Source of the DNA: Owenia fusiformis
Lineage: Eukaryota > Annelida > Polychaeta > Sabellida > Oweniidae
Direction: 5' to 3'
Length of the DNA: 64,000 nt
Assembly (NCBI GenBank): GCA_903813345.2
Contig: CAIIXF020000006.1
Location: 12,094,348-12,158,347, forward strand
The notes under the pieces were generated by a model. It was not told where the DNA came from, made no database searches, and saw only the letters and a program-made list of their open reading frames with translations. This document shows positions 22,660-34,600 of the stretch, one piece after another (the first letter of the stretch is position 1; the number at the start of each line of letters is the position of its first letter). A program made the position numbers and the translations under genes.

Positions 22660-23610
22660 TCCGTTATAACAATAAAAAAATGGTTGGTGAAGAATTACAT
22701 ATCATGTATAAATTATTGCTATTGAGCAAAAATAGAGTTATAACAATACATGTATTTAACAAGACACACAATTATCCTAATTCTAGTTACAAAAATGAAT
22801 GCCAATAACAATGAAGTAAAAAAGCAAAATCGTTTTAAACCTTTACATTACACAATGGACAATGAGTGATGGTTCAGTTTGGTACATAATATCGAGCAAT
22901 CAACAATTTTTTCTTCAGCTGATTTTGATGTCACATAAAGTCAGTACATGCACAAGGCCATCTTGGTAATTAGGACTTTTTAAAGTCTGGTTTATTTTTC
23001 AATATAATGTTTTCACTGGGGTCTTGTTCAGGTCAAAAGTTTAGTTTCACAACCAGAAGGGGAATCACCTCAAAAGCCCTGCCATGCCTGAAATCATAAT
23101 AGTCTCACTAGGGTCATTATGTCTGAATGTGAAATCATTTTTAATTCTATTTCATTTAAAAAAATGACAACACACATTGTATACATGGTACATATATCTA
23201 TGTGAAATGACAATTGAATATGATGAAGACGGTACTTAATAATTGTTACTTGAAATAAAACAAATCATGTGAAATCATGGCCTGCTATTAGTTTCTTTCT
23301 TATTTCTAGTTCATGTAGTTAATAATAAAAAATAGAAAGATGTGATAAGTACCAGAATGCACTGGATTGATAAGTATGTGAAGCTTTTTAAAAGGAAAGG
23401 ATAGGTATCGATATGGTGAACTGAATTCAACAATTTTTTTTTTCTCTTGAACCAATTATTGAAAACATTCTGTAAAAACACAGTATTTTATGTAATGTTG
23501 ACTGATTGACAACAATTTAATTTGAAAATTATTTAGAAACATTTTATATAACTGTTTTTGTTGACATTTTTTGTTTTTTTAATGCAATTGTTTTTGCTCC
23601 TTTCTACTAA
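22660..23610. other. Gene-free stretch
   Basis: AT-rich DNA without recognisable exons or structured repeats. Confidence 0.4.
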
Positions 23611-23629
23611 TTCTTGAGAATGAAATAAA

Positions 23630-23910
23630 ATGTCTTTCCGAACCTTGTTGGAACAAACTAGCATATACAACATGTTTTAGAGCTCTCAATATTATATAAA
23701 GGAATTTTTGGTTGATTTTAAAAAAGTATTCAAAAAATTAAAACAAAATCTCCCAAAAATAGATAAAAATCAAGATAAACCTTTTATTTCATTAACAAGA
23801 TACTTTTTTAAAATCAACCAAAATTTCCTTTGTACAATTACAATATTGAGAGACCTAAGCATGTTGTGTTTATCTCGTTTTGTTCCAATGAGGTTCGGAA
23901 AGAAAACAAG
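23630..23910. repeat. Foldback repeat, about 95-bp arms
   Basis: The left arm (23630-23722: CCGAACCTTGTTGGAACAAA, CTCTCAATATT, GGTTGATTTTA) is mirrored in the right arm (about 23810-23905: TAAAATCAACC, AATATTGAGAG, TTGTTCCAATGAGGTTCGG) with some mismatches. The roughly 90-base loop is A-rich. The transcript would be a long imperfect hairpin. It is a MITE or a simple palindromic duplication; no terminal duplication is clear. Confidence 0.7.
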
Positions 23911-24103
23911 TGTTTGATGTGTTTTTTTAAAACAATATAGATGAAAGTATATATATGTTTTTCAAACTATATTGTTACCATTCAAAAGATGGCCATTAAA
24001 TTGACGTTGTGTTAAATTTTTGTTCTCCATATCGATACCACTCCTTTGGCTGACAAATGGAATCAAGAAATGTTTAAAAAACTCACTTGGTCATCAAAGG
24101 CCT

Positions 24104-24303
24104 TCATTTTGTATACCGAATATTTGATGGACTATATTTCAAACACTGACGTACTACTGAGCAGATTTTGGCAGGATAAATATACAAGAGAACCAGCATA
24201 ATGACAAGGAATCCTAACACAGAAGCAACGGTCACAATCGGAATGACAATATTTGATCGCTCAGGCTTGGACTCGGAAGGGGAAGCCATGCATTTTATGT
24301 AAT
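24104..24303 (-). CDS. C-terminal exon of a single-pass membrane protein
   Basis: After an acceptor TTTTTGATTCCAG the exon starts at 24303 with two bases of a split codon, then 65 residues to a stop at 24104. It reads a short linker (YIKCMASPSESKPERSN), a strong hydrophobic span (IVIPIVTVASVLGFLVIMLV and on to LLYIY), then a basic Cys-containing tail of about 24 residues ending NIRYTK. The topology suggests a type I receptor-like protein with a very short cytoplasmic tail. The ectodomain exons must lie at higher coordinates on the minus strand; none could be recognised before the IMP3 gene. Family not identified. Confidence 0.5.
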
Positions 24304-24625
24304 CTGGAATCAAAAATAATGCAAATGTACACATTAGCTTTGTAGAAGATTCTCTGTACATAGTGATTTTCATTATCAAAGCCATTCCTTTGAGCTTGTT
24401 AACTTGAACTAAATTCATGTTAATCATTGCGATCTTTTAAGTTTATTACATCTATCACGCTTGGTGATCGTACAAAATGGATGGAGGGGGATCAGGCCAT
24501 TTCTGCAAGAAAACTCAACAAATTTGGAAGAGAGAAATTTACAACTGAATTGCCAAATGAATAGGCGCAGTGCATGGCAAAATATGTTAGGTCTTCTTAT
24601 ATTTTTTGAACTGATACGCTTCTAA

Positions 24626-25421
24626 CCCTACTATCACACCAAACTAGTTCTCACTACGTTCTCGAAAACGGGCTTCAACTGTGTACGAACGGACTGAACC
24701 TACTAAGAACCGTTTGGGATCTATTTACAAACTTCATCGAACGTACTCGAACGGGTAGGTCCTCTAGAACTTAGACAATGCTCAAAATGTTCTCGTGGTC
24801 GTCACGTTCTACAATTAGAACGAATGACAACGTACTAACGACGAGCTGGACTTACTACGAACGGAACCGTCGTACTTCAATCCTACTAGGGACGTTTTAC
24901 CAACGAGTTGAACTGTCTGAGGACGTGTTGAGAACGAGGTAGAACTAATTGCAAACGTGTTTAAACTGATTAAGAACGTATTTAACACTGTTTATGAACG
25001 AGTTAGCAAAAATATAGCTATCACACCAAACAAGTTGCCACTGCGTTCTTCAAAACTGGCTTTAAACTGTGTGCGAACGGAATGAACGTAGCTGCAACTT
25101 TCGAAGGTCTATTTACGAACTTTATGAACGTTCTCAGACGGGAATGTGATTTTAGAATTTTGAATCGATTCAAAATTCGATGGCGACCATACCGTTCTGT
25201 AATCAGGTCATGTTGACCTTCTAGACTAAGGGACGCGTTCTACTACGTTGCACACCGACGTGGTCCGACCTTAACGAACTGCGAACGAGATGGACGTATT
25301 GAAGACTGTTTAAGAACGAAGAAGCTAATTATTTCAGACATATTTCCCGATCACAGCCAGATTGAGCCCGTTTTACGACGTTTTAAGAACGGGTAAGAAC
25401 TAGTTTGGTGTGATAGGGGGG
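24626..25421. mobile_element. PIF/Harbinger-like MITE with TAA target duplication
   Basis: Ends CTATCACACCAAACTAGTTC (24631-24650) and GAACTAGTTTGGTGTGATAG (about 25397-25416) are perfect inverted repeats. The outer bases are CCC/GGG and TAA is found on both sides (24623-24625, 25422-25424). The interior is partly a tandem duplication: the left end recurs near 25018 (CTATCACACCAAACAAGTTG) with the following ACTGTGTGCGAACGGAATGA block. It is rich in GAACG motifs. No transposase is seen. Confidence 0.75.
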
Positions 25422-25429
25422 TAAGATAT

Positions 25430-26515
25430 GAGATCTATTAAAAAAGGCGCATCATCACCAACGTGCAAAAGTCAATGTTTTGCTATATACTATAAATCAG
25501 GCAACATTGGTCTACACGACCCGTAATAAGGGACGTTATTATCACAACACTAATATGACAGTGCTCACTTTTTAAAGTTAGTTTCCATGCGTTATACAAA
25601 AAATAATCGAAATAAATTAATATTGGATTGAAGGGGGGGGGGAGTGGATGGAGGGGGGGGGGGGTGACGTGTATATAAGACATGCTACTTGAATTTATTT
25701 TTATAACTCCAAATTTTCCCATTTTTCATTCTCCAGAGATATAATATCCAGTTTCTTACTGGGGTACTGAGTTTAGGTTTTTCAAACACACGAGTTCTTT
25801 TGAATTTGTTCAATCGTAAAGACATATAACTCCCCCCTCCATCCCTTTTGTACGATCACCGGGCGACGGGCGTGTCTATGGGAACACCGATTTTACCTTG
25901 GCATTGTGTCCTATTTTATCATCATAACACCATTACATGACACGAACGACCATTTAGCAGTTTGTTACACAGAGCACTTACAGAAGGTGAATTGTGAAAT
26001 AATGATAAAATAAATAATTGCAGTTGTCAGCCAATGTTCTCTCCTTTATTGCATCGCATCTCATCTCAAAAGTTGAAAAACTCAATTGGTAAAATGTTAT
26101 TACTCTGCTCTACTACATGCATGTCTTTCACTCTACTAATACTTTCATACTAAACTCAACTCAGTCAACCCATTTATGCACTACTGAACAATCCATTCAC
26201 TCTGTCTGTGAAAGTCAAAATCTCAATGTCTCTCAAAATATCTCAAATTATTTGCTCAAAATAATGGCTGAAGTTTTGTTTGGTAGGTAGTTACAGCGAT
26301 TGTTCCTTGACGGTTGAAATTGTTTCTCAATACAGGTTTGAATCCAAGTGCCGCAAAATGTCTCTATCGAGAAGTACTCCTAATAGTGTTTAGTATATTT
26401 TGTGAACATTTTGACTATCAATATGTCATTATGATTAGTACATGAAGTAGTGTAGCATAAGTCAAAGATAACAAAGTAGAGAGGATAACATTAGTAATAG
26501 TTGGATCACAATGAG
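25430..26515. other. Gene-free stretch
   Basis: Two short poly-G tracts at about 25632-25663 and AT-rich DNA. No supported exon. Confidence 0.4.
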
Positions 26516-26518
26516 AAC

Positions 26519-26905
26519 AAGGCATTAACATGACAAAATGTTACCACCTAGTTGAAGCAAGAAAGAAAAATACCTTTTTGACCTTGAGGAGGTCATTAAA
26601 GGTCAAATCTATTTTGACCTTGAGAATGTCATTGATGGTCAAATCCATAGTCAGATTTGAAATGTTGAGAACTTGTGGATGATTTTGAAAAAAAATTGTT
26701 CAATTGGAAGCAAGTTTAAAAAGACCTTTTTGACCTTAAAAATGTCATTGAAGGTCAAATCTTAAATATAAAGTCAGATTTGAACTTGAACATGTAGATG
26801 ATTTTGAAAACAATTGAAGTCAGTCTATACAGTATTTGATAAATTATTAGAAGTTGTAAGGATTTGTTACAGACGCCGACCGCCGATCGACAACCGCCGT
26901 CAAAA
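26519..26905. repeat. Interspersed repeat with GGTCATTGAAGGTCAAATC units (copy 1)
   Basis: It begins AAGGCATTAACATGACAAAA, continues with several degenerate units of the type TTTTTGACCTTGAG-x-GTCATT-x-AAGGTCAAATC, and ends near CGCCGATCGACAACCGCC. The same beginning, units and end recur at 41431-42450, so both are copies of one family. Related units also occur near 39530-39690. Confidence 0.65.
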
Positions 26906-28203
26906 AAAGGAGACCATAACAATATGCAGATAACTAGTCAAGTAAATGAGGAATAAATTACTGAATCTTTTTGAAAATTGCTGTGAATTCTACCAAAAAA
27001 TTACTCATTGATATTGCCACTGAAATTCATCTATACAATAGGTAACTTACATATATATAATACTATCTGAATTGATCTTTTAAAGTCATCTACCAAAAAA
27101 GCTATTTTTCCAGATCATCCATGATTCTCTATTGAACCAGACAGAAGATCCATTGTCAACATTTTGTAAGTAGCTCTATAGTTCTGTTGAGATATGTCCT
27201 CAGTGACAAGCATGGGACTTCAAGAATTCATGTCACAGAAATCTCATGGAAATCCCATTGTGTTATATATCATATAAATACATATCATTATAAAAATTGT
27301 GAAAAACACTTTAGGGTACTTTAAGCTGGGAATTAAAGCTATTGACCCTTTAATTGTCATTTGTAAAAATATTCACCTTTTCATATAGAATTTTAACTTT
27401 CCACCTAAATCTTAATTTTGCCAGATAATGGTGTCACAACATTTCAGCTGTCTGTCAACAAGTACAACATAAGTGCCTATAAGCTCAGTCATCAAAACCA
27501 TTAGTCACAAAAAACTATTTCCTAGCTGTTTCTATCATGCAATGTCCAAAATGACAAGGGATTTGATGAAATACATTTATTTTTGTGGGATTTGCTACTG
27601 CGGGGAGTTGCTGTCTTCCTAGTACTTTTTCATACTTCAGTACCATACCACTGAAGGAAAGAACATACTTGAGTGCAACAAGTATGTTTGAAGCAGTAAG
27701 TCATTTTCAGCTTCATAAAACAGGGCAAATGATGCAGAGGTAACGTTCCCTTATTTGAGCAAGTGTGGCATATTGGTACTTTTCAAAAGTCAAAAGGGGG
27801 AATCTTTAGGTATAATTAAATGTGTGATATTTCTTCCATCTTCCTAATGAAGATGTTGGATACATTTGAATATCCAGTTTTGTTGAAAATAAGAGTGGAC
27901 ATATGTCTCAGCACTCAATTCAGACAGAATCAAATAATACAGACAGAAAATAATACCATTCCTTACCAAAATATGATTTTATTCAATACATAATGCGATC
28001 TTTTGACATAATGCTTTTAAATGAATCAAAGAATTTACTACTAGTATTACAATCACAGTTGTTAGTGAGTAAAACACTGTCATGAAGTCATTGCATTTGC
28101 CAGGGGATTACAATTTGGAAGTATGATGTGGCTAACTGGAAATACCCCTATTTGGATAACCATTAGTCAATCCTGAGGCCACTTTCAGCTTTCACATGGC
28201 ACT

Positions 28204-28370
28204 TGTTCAGATTTATCAAGAGGAGGGGGGGGGGGGGGGATTTTTTACACTTTTGGCAAAAAATTCATGCAAAAACTGCTCGGAATGGTGAAAACTGTAT
28301 AATTTTGAAAGAATTTCTGGTCAAGGGTGAGCTTTCGCTCCACCAGCTTCCCCTGACTATGGGCCTGTGG
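28204..28370. mobile_element. Copy of the poly-G GCCAGGATTT element family (partial)
   Basis: A poly-G tract (28225-28239), then CTGCTCGGAATGGTGAAAAC and TTTTGAAAGAATTTCTGG, parallel to the element at 20208-20420, and an end CCCCTGACTATGGGCCTGTG. Imperfect, probably an old copy. Confidence 0.5.
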
Positions 28371-28660
28371 TAGGACCAGAATGCCTATGGAGCATGGGCT
28401 AATTTGAGCACAACACATCCTAGACCAATTGGGACAACTTTTTGATTGTATGAAGTTCAGTTTGATACTGTGGTGAACAGTCCAATCTCATCCAGAACCT
28501 TTACTTTTCATAAACACTAGGCTCAATGTAAAATAGTCAAATTCTGTTCAACACTGCAGGATTAGGATGTTGTACAATAGTACTTATGTATGAGTCCACT
28601 GTAGACTGTCCCTCGTAACTGTTGCTTAGGTCTGGTCCTGACTGTCTCTCTGTTCACCCC

Positions 28661-31600
28661 TCATGCCATCATATCATAGTCATCTCTCTGAAATCACAAT
28701 GAAATGTATGATATTACATGTCCTGGAGAAATACACTGGAAATACTAGAAATAAATATACTTAATGTTTACATCCAATGTAACAGCCATCAACTTCGCAT
28801 CAAAGATGGCATATGGGAAGTGTCGATTTTGATATTTTTTGTTTTCATCAAATTTAACTACGTTATAGTTGACATAATGTTTGTACAGACCAGTGAATGT
28901 GATGTAAGCAGATTGAATGTAGAATTTTACTTTATTGCCAATCACATACTCAGCAGTAAAGTAAGCAACTGCAAGTACTTTAACTGGTTGAGAGTTTCAA
29001 AATGTAAACAATCACAACAATAAGGGCATTTTTACAAAACAGCGCAACATTGGAGAAAGAAAGGATGCAATTTCCATACCAGTTCATTGTAGTCTAGGAC
29101 ATGTTTCCTAATGGCAGAAGTATCAGTCCAGGTGACAAAGTCTTCCATCATCCTACAAATATAAAGACATAATATTATTATGAATTCTGAGTAACAAGTC
29201 TCAGAAATTTCTCACAGCAGTGCTCTATGTTGAGGTTGAGTAGGAAATATAGAAATATAAAGTATGTAATGAACTTTGCACTGGTTGTTATACATTTATG
29301 ATGTAGACTAAATAGAATGAAAACAACTGCCATCTTTCTTAAAATAAATGAATGAATTCCAGAATTCAAACATGAACCATATCATGTAAAGATGAATCCC
29401 TGTTTTCCTGGTCTATGACATATCAACTGATAATTAAGTAAGTAAAACATGTTACCATGGTAACTAGTTTTGTAAAACATGTTACCTGGCGACTAAGTAA
29501 GTGAGACATTCTGCATGGTAGCAAGGTACACTTATATAAAATAGGTTACCCAGGTAAGTGAAATATGTTACCTGCTGACAAAGTGAGACATGCTATCTAG
29601 TAACTAGGTAAAGGACACATGTAACCATGGTAACTAGATTAGTGAAACATTTTACCTGGTGACTAGGTATGCTGGGTCTGTGACTGCCTCTGGACCTACT
29701 CTCACATCTACATATAGTTAAGGAAACAAACATCCATGTACTTTAATAACATAACACAAAATAATCCCATGGGAAGAACATTCTTTGTAAAATGCTCCCT
29801 TCACCCCTACAAGCAGGATTTGAAGTTTTAGTTGAAAAACAGAGTAAATTTGACATCTCATTTGTAATTGATTGTTCACATTTCATTTGTTTTGACTCTG
29901 TCCCCAACACATAGTGTTGTCACGTCATACTGTTAGCACTGGTGGGTCTGCCTTCCTGAATGGCTGACTATTATGTTCAAATGAATTCTTTAAAGTTGCT
30001 GCAGGTATCATCTTCAAATTTTCAGGAACATATTTGGTATATACTTGTTTTATAATATATGCAGTCATCTTTGCTTGATTCTTGCTTCCTCTTCACCATT
30101 GAAGCAGAATGCTTAAATCCTTGTCTGCAAGAAAATGCTTCAGAATATTCAAATTTCAGAACTACTGTATTTAGGTTTTACGCAGTCTGACCCAACTGCA
30201 GAAACCACTTTGAATATCTATTGAAAAGTCAATGTTACATCAGTATTTATCATACTAACGATGAATTGAGTTTTCATAATAATGCTCTTTCGCTGAATTC
30301 TAAAATTTTAGGATGGTAATCTAGAAATTAAAATTGAGGCATCCTGGGTTATTTTTTTAAGGTTTGAATACCTGCCGTAAAATCTAGTCTGTTCAGTCTT
30401 GTCTTTTTCCAGTTATGTAATTTGTTTGTTTGCCTTGCACCCTTATACTTTTGGTTTTTGACTAGACACAAAACACAGAATAGTCTTTCCAAGGCCTAAC
30501 TTGCAATCAATCACCCAACATTATGAGCATTTCTTTAATTAATCCACAATCCATTCATTATTCACATCAAAGAAAATCCACATATTTACAACACTTATCT
30601 TTACAGTAAATTCCTAGATAAATTACAGATTTCTAAAATAGAAGATGTATTTGATTTTCAAAATGCATCTTCCAACAATCAATCAGAAAAATGTTTGAGA
30701 AGTCAGTTAATTCAAAGGATACGGCCCTGTTCTATAAATGTCACAGCTGCTTTCAAATTTTCTGCCATATGACTCCGTACCATTACAACTGGCAACCGCC
30801 GTCTGCAAAATGAAATGCATTATGGGTAAACAAGTCAAGATCTTAAGTAAAGATAAAAGGAACTTACAAATGTAATAGAGCATATTGACATAAAAAGTGT
30901 GTAACTAATTTAAAATAGAAAAATATCTCGAATCAAACAAAAATTAGTTAGCAGAGGCTTTTAATATTTTAAGGTTGTAGTAGCATATGTGTTATTTGGC
31001 AGATTACTTTTCTACTCTGGCAACCGTATACACTGTTACTTTAAAAGTTGAAATTATCAAAAAACTGTTTAATTAGAATATACATAAATGTGTATTTGAC
31101 AATGGACAATTAATAAAATTCTTTGAAAGAGACAATTTACACATACATACAATATGACCTACATTTTGAGAAATAAAGGTCAGGGTGACCCAATTTTTAT
31201 ATTTCATGCTTAAAATATGTTAAATATCTGGAAGGCTAAATCTTAGAGTCATTTGTTCTTTCTTTTTTCAGATTTTGTATAGACTGGACCAAGGAAATAA
31301 AATTCTTTTTTTCTAGTCTTAAGAATGCAGATTTTGTTATTTCAGGCACATAATCAGAGGATGTTATGACAGGCTTCAATAGATGAGTTTTTTGCTATGT
31401 TTCTTGAAGTTATTAAAGTTAAAAATGGCTGCCCTTGATTACATAATGATTAATTATCACATAGTGAGAGAATAGTCTTTGAAATACTAGATAAAGGTCA
31501 AGCTCCCTCCTCAAATATCTCTGTTCAGTCTCTTGTAAAAATGAGCGTTTAGCCCATCCAGGGCCTAAAAATTCAGAAAATCGGCAGAAACCCGTATCAC

Positions 31601-34600
31601 GACAAATATACTCTGGTTCAATACATGTACACTACTGCATAAAAGAGCCTATGTTAGATCGACAATGGCGCTATTTTTTACCTATGATCTAACATGGTTA
31701 TACTTAAACATTATTCTAATATGGTATGGTGAGATCTAAAAAATGTTTTGGCTATTAAATTTCACTGTCAATACAAGCAAAAAGCTATAAATGATGTAAT
31801 CTTGTAAAAGGTCAATTAAAATTACACTATCTTATGGTGGGGAAGGGATATTATAACTTTAAAACTTTTTATTGACATAAGTATCATAACATGATTACAT
31901 TAGTCAGAACCAGAACAACGGCAACGCCAAAGCGTAGCGAATCCCATCGAACAGAAATGGCTGGCATTTTTACAAACGAAATATATAGCAAATATCATAA
32001 AACAACACACCAGAAAGGCCACCATTTTCAAAATGGTTAGCCAAGTTGTCATCAGAAGAAATAATATGCTTTTAGTAGCCACCTATAAAATTTTTGAAAA
32101 ATCGCACACATGTACTTGTGAAATAAGTAAAAAATGTAAAAATGACAGCCATTTTTTAAAATGGCCTCCTACTATCTGAAGTGTCATGAGACAGTGTGCA
32201 AGGCTCGTGAGTATTCACATATCAAATATGAACAAAATCGCTTCACTACTTTTCAAGTTATAGTAAAAACGTAAAAATGGTGGTCATTTTTCAAAATGGC
32301 CGCCTACTACCCAAAGTGTCATTAGACAGTGTGCCATGCTTATAGTATTCACATATAAAATATGAAACATACCAAATATGAACAAAATCGCTGAACTACT
32401 TTTCAAGTTATAGTAAAAACGTAAAAATGGTGGTCATTTTTCAAAATGGCCGCCTACTACCCAAAGTGTCATTAGACAGTGTGCCATGCTTATAGTATTC
32501 ACATATAAAATATGAAACATACCAAATATGAACAAAATTGCTGAACTACTTTTCGAGTTATAGTAAAATACGTTAAAATGGCAGCCATTTTTCAAAATGG
32601 CCACCTTTTACCAAAGGTGTCATTAGACAATGTGACATGCTTATAGTACTCACATACCAAATATGAACAAAATTGCTTCACTACTTTTCGAGTTATTGTA
32701 AAATACGTTAAAATGGCGGCCATTTTTCAAAATTTTTTCAAAATGGCTGCCTTCTACCAAAAGTGTCATAGGACAGTGTGCCATGCTTATAGTATTCACA
32801 TACCAAATATGAACAAAATTGCTTCCCTACTTTTCGAGTTATAGTAAAATACGTTAAAATGGCGGCCATTTTTCAAAATGGCCGCTTTCTACCAAAAGTG
32901 TCATAGGACAGTGTGCCATGCTTATAGTATTCACATACCAAATATGAACAAAATCGCTCCACTACTTTTCGAGTTATAGTAAAATATGTTAAAATGGCGG
33001 CCATTTTTCAAAATTTTTTTCAAAATGGCCACCTTCTACCAAAAGTGTCATAGGACAGTGTGCCATGCTTATAGTATTCACATACCAAATATGAACAAAA
33101 TCGCTCCACTACTTTTCGAGTTACAGCAAAAATCGTAAAATAACGAGTAAAGGCCGCCATTTTTCAAGATGGCTGCCATGTGCTTTTTTAATATCTACAT
33201 TTGCAGCTTTATTAATGTCCTTTATAATTTTTTTACACTTAAAACATATTGCTATTACAGTTTTACATATTGTACCTAAATTACTGTAAAATCGGCACTA
33301 AAATGGCCGCCATTTTGAAATGAGCGGCCATTTTGAAAATCGGCTTTCGAGCAGAACTTCTACCCCCATAGGGTATATGTGTACAAAATATGAACAAAAT
33401 CGGGCCAACGGTATTTGAGTTATTGCCCGGACGGACGGACGGACGTACGTACGGACGGACGGACGGACGGACGGACGGAGGCGTTCCCTATATCCCTCCG
33501 AACTTTGTTCGATGGGATAATTATGGTAAACTACATATCAACTACACTAAAAAATACAAAAATATATAAAAATATATATATAATATATATATAATATATT
33601 TCTGCTTATTGGTCATGTGCATCTTCTTCTATAATAGTGTGGTGCACACACAATGCATTAAGAGCATTATGCTTGTTATACACAAAAATGTGTATTATAA
33701 TTGCAACAAATTTTTCTGTTACATGTTTTTCTAACGGGAGAATATATTCATGAATATTGCAAGTTAAATACTTATACCAGAATATGAGGAATCTTGTCTA
33801 TTAAAATTATCAGTAAATCTTCAAAAACACTTGTGAGTCATCTCTAAGTGTGCCGAAAGTGTGGTTGGTGAGGAGCCACTTATTCAGTAGAACTCCCAGT
33901 GATTAAGATTTACATATTATTTAGACCATGCTGACGGGTGGAGGGAGAGAGGTGAAGTGGGGGGTTCCAGATATGTAATTTACACATTTCTGCTTATTGG
34001 TCATGTGCATCTTCTTTGTGTGAATAATGTGCCTACTAGGGTACCATCCGCCTTATTTGTATCTTTCACCAGATGTTTGAAATAAATAGCACAGGACTTC
34101 ATTCTGTGTTTTCATTAACCAACGAATCAAATCATGGATAAATGAAGTAGAATAGCAGAAATTGACTCAACCTGCATCAGTTCAAAAGTATAATCTGGAA
34201 TTTATATTTCATGTGGAACTGAATACACCCTTAGAAACAAATCCGAAGTCTACATGAGAAAGGTGCTATAGGACAGCGTTATCTACTTTTGGACAGCGTT
34301 ATCTACTTTTGCTAATATTTTGCCAGAACTTAACCTCTACTAGAAAGAAGACATTTCCATTGATAAAATGAAGTGGGGAGATAATTCTCTGATAACCCAT
34401 CCCTAGTTTCTATCTTTATACTCTTCAATACATAAACATACATCATTTTCCATTCAGAAAGTATAGAGGGTACAGGGGTTTCAGTGGCGTAGCCAGGATT
34501 TGTCAGGGGGGGGGGTTCTAATATTTTCTGCCAAATTTGCCAAATGTGCTTAAATTTTGCCAAATTTGCTTAAGTTTTGCCAAATTTGCTTAAATTTTGC

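Larger units (their letters stand above)
31903..33520. mobile_element. Inverted-repeat element with internal tandem repeats (family member 2)
   Basis: The left region contains GCGAATCCCATCGAACA (about 31937-31953) and the right end TGTTCGATGGGATAA (33506-33520). Internally there are tandem units, then a CGGA microsatellite and CTATATCCCTCCGAACTTTG. The layout matches 15270-16035. It lies in intron 3 of IMP3. There is no coding sequence; apparent frames on the minus strand are part of the terminal repeat. Confidence 0.6.

Noticed and set aside
27560-27680. Minus-strand open frame after a good acceptor (TTCTTTCCTTCAG)
   Set aside because: About 40 codons follow, with no recognisable domain and no clear donor or link to IMP3, whose stop codon is in exon 7.
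31900-32082. Minus-strand open frame with [10 protein letters not shown]
   Set aside because: It is the translated end of a repeat element; a similar frame occurs at the matching end of the element near 15300.
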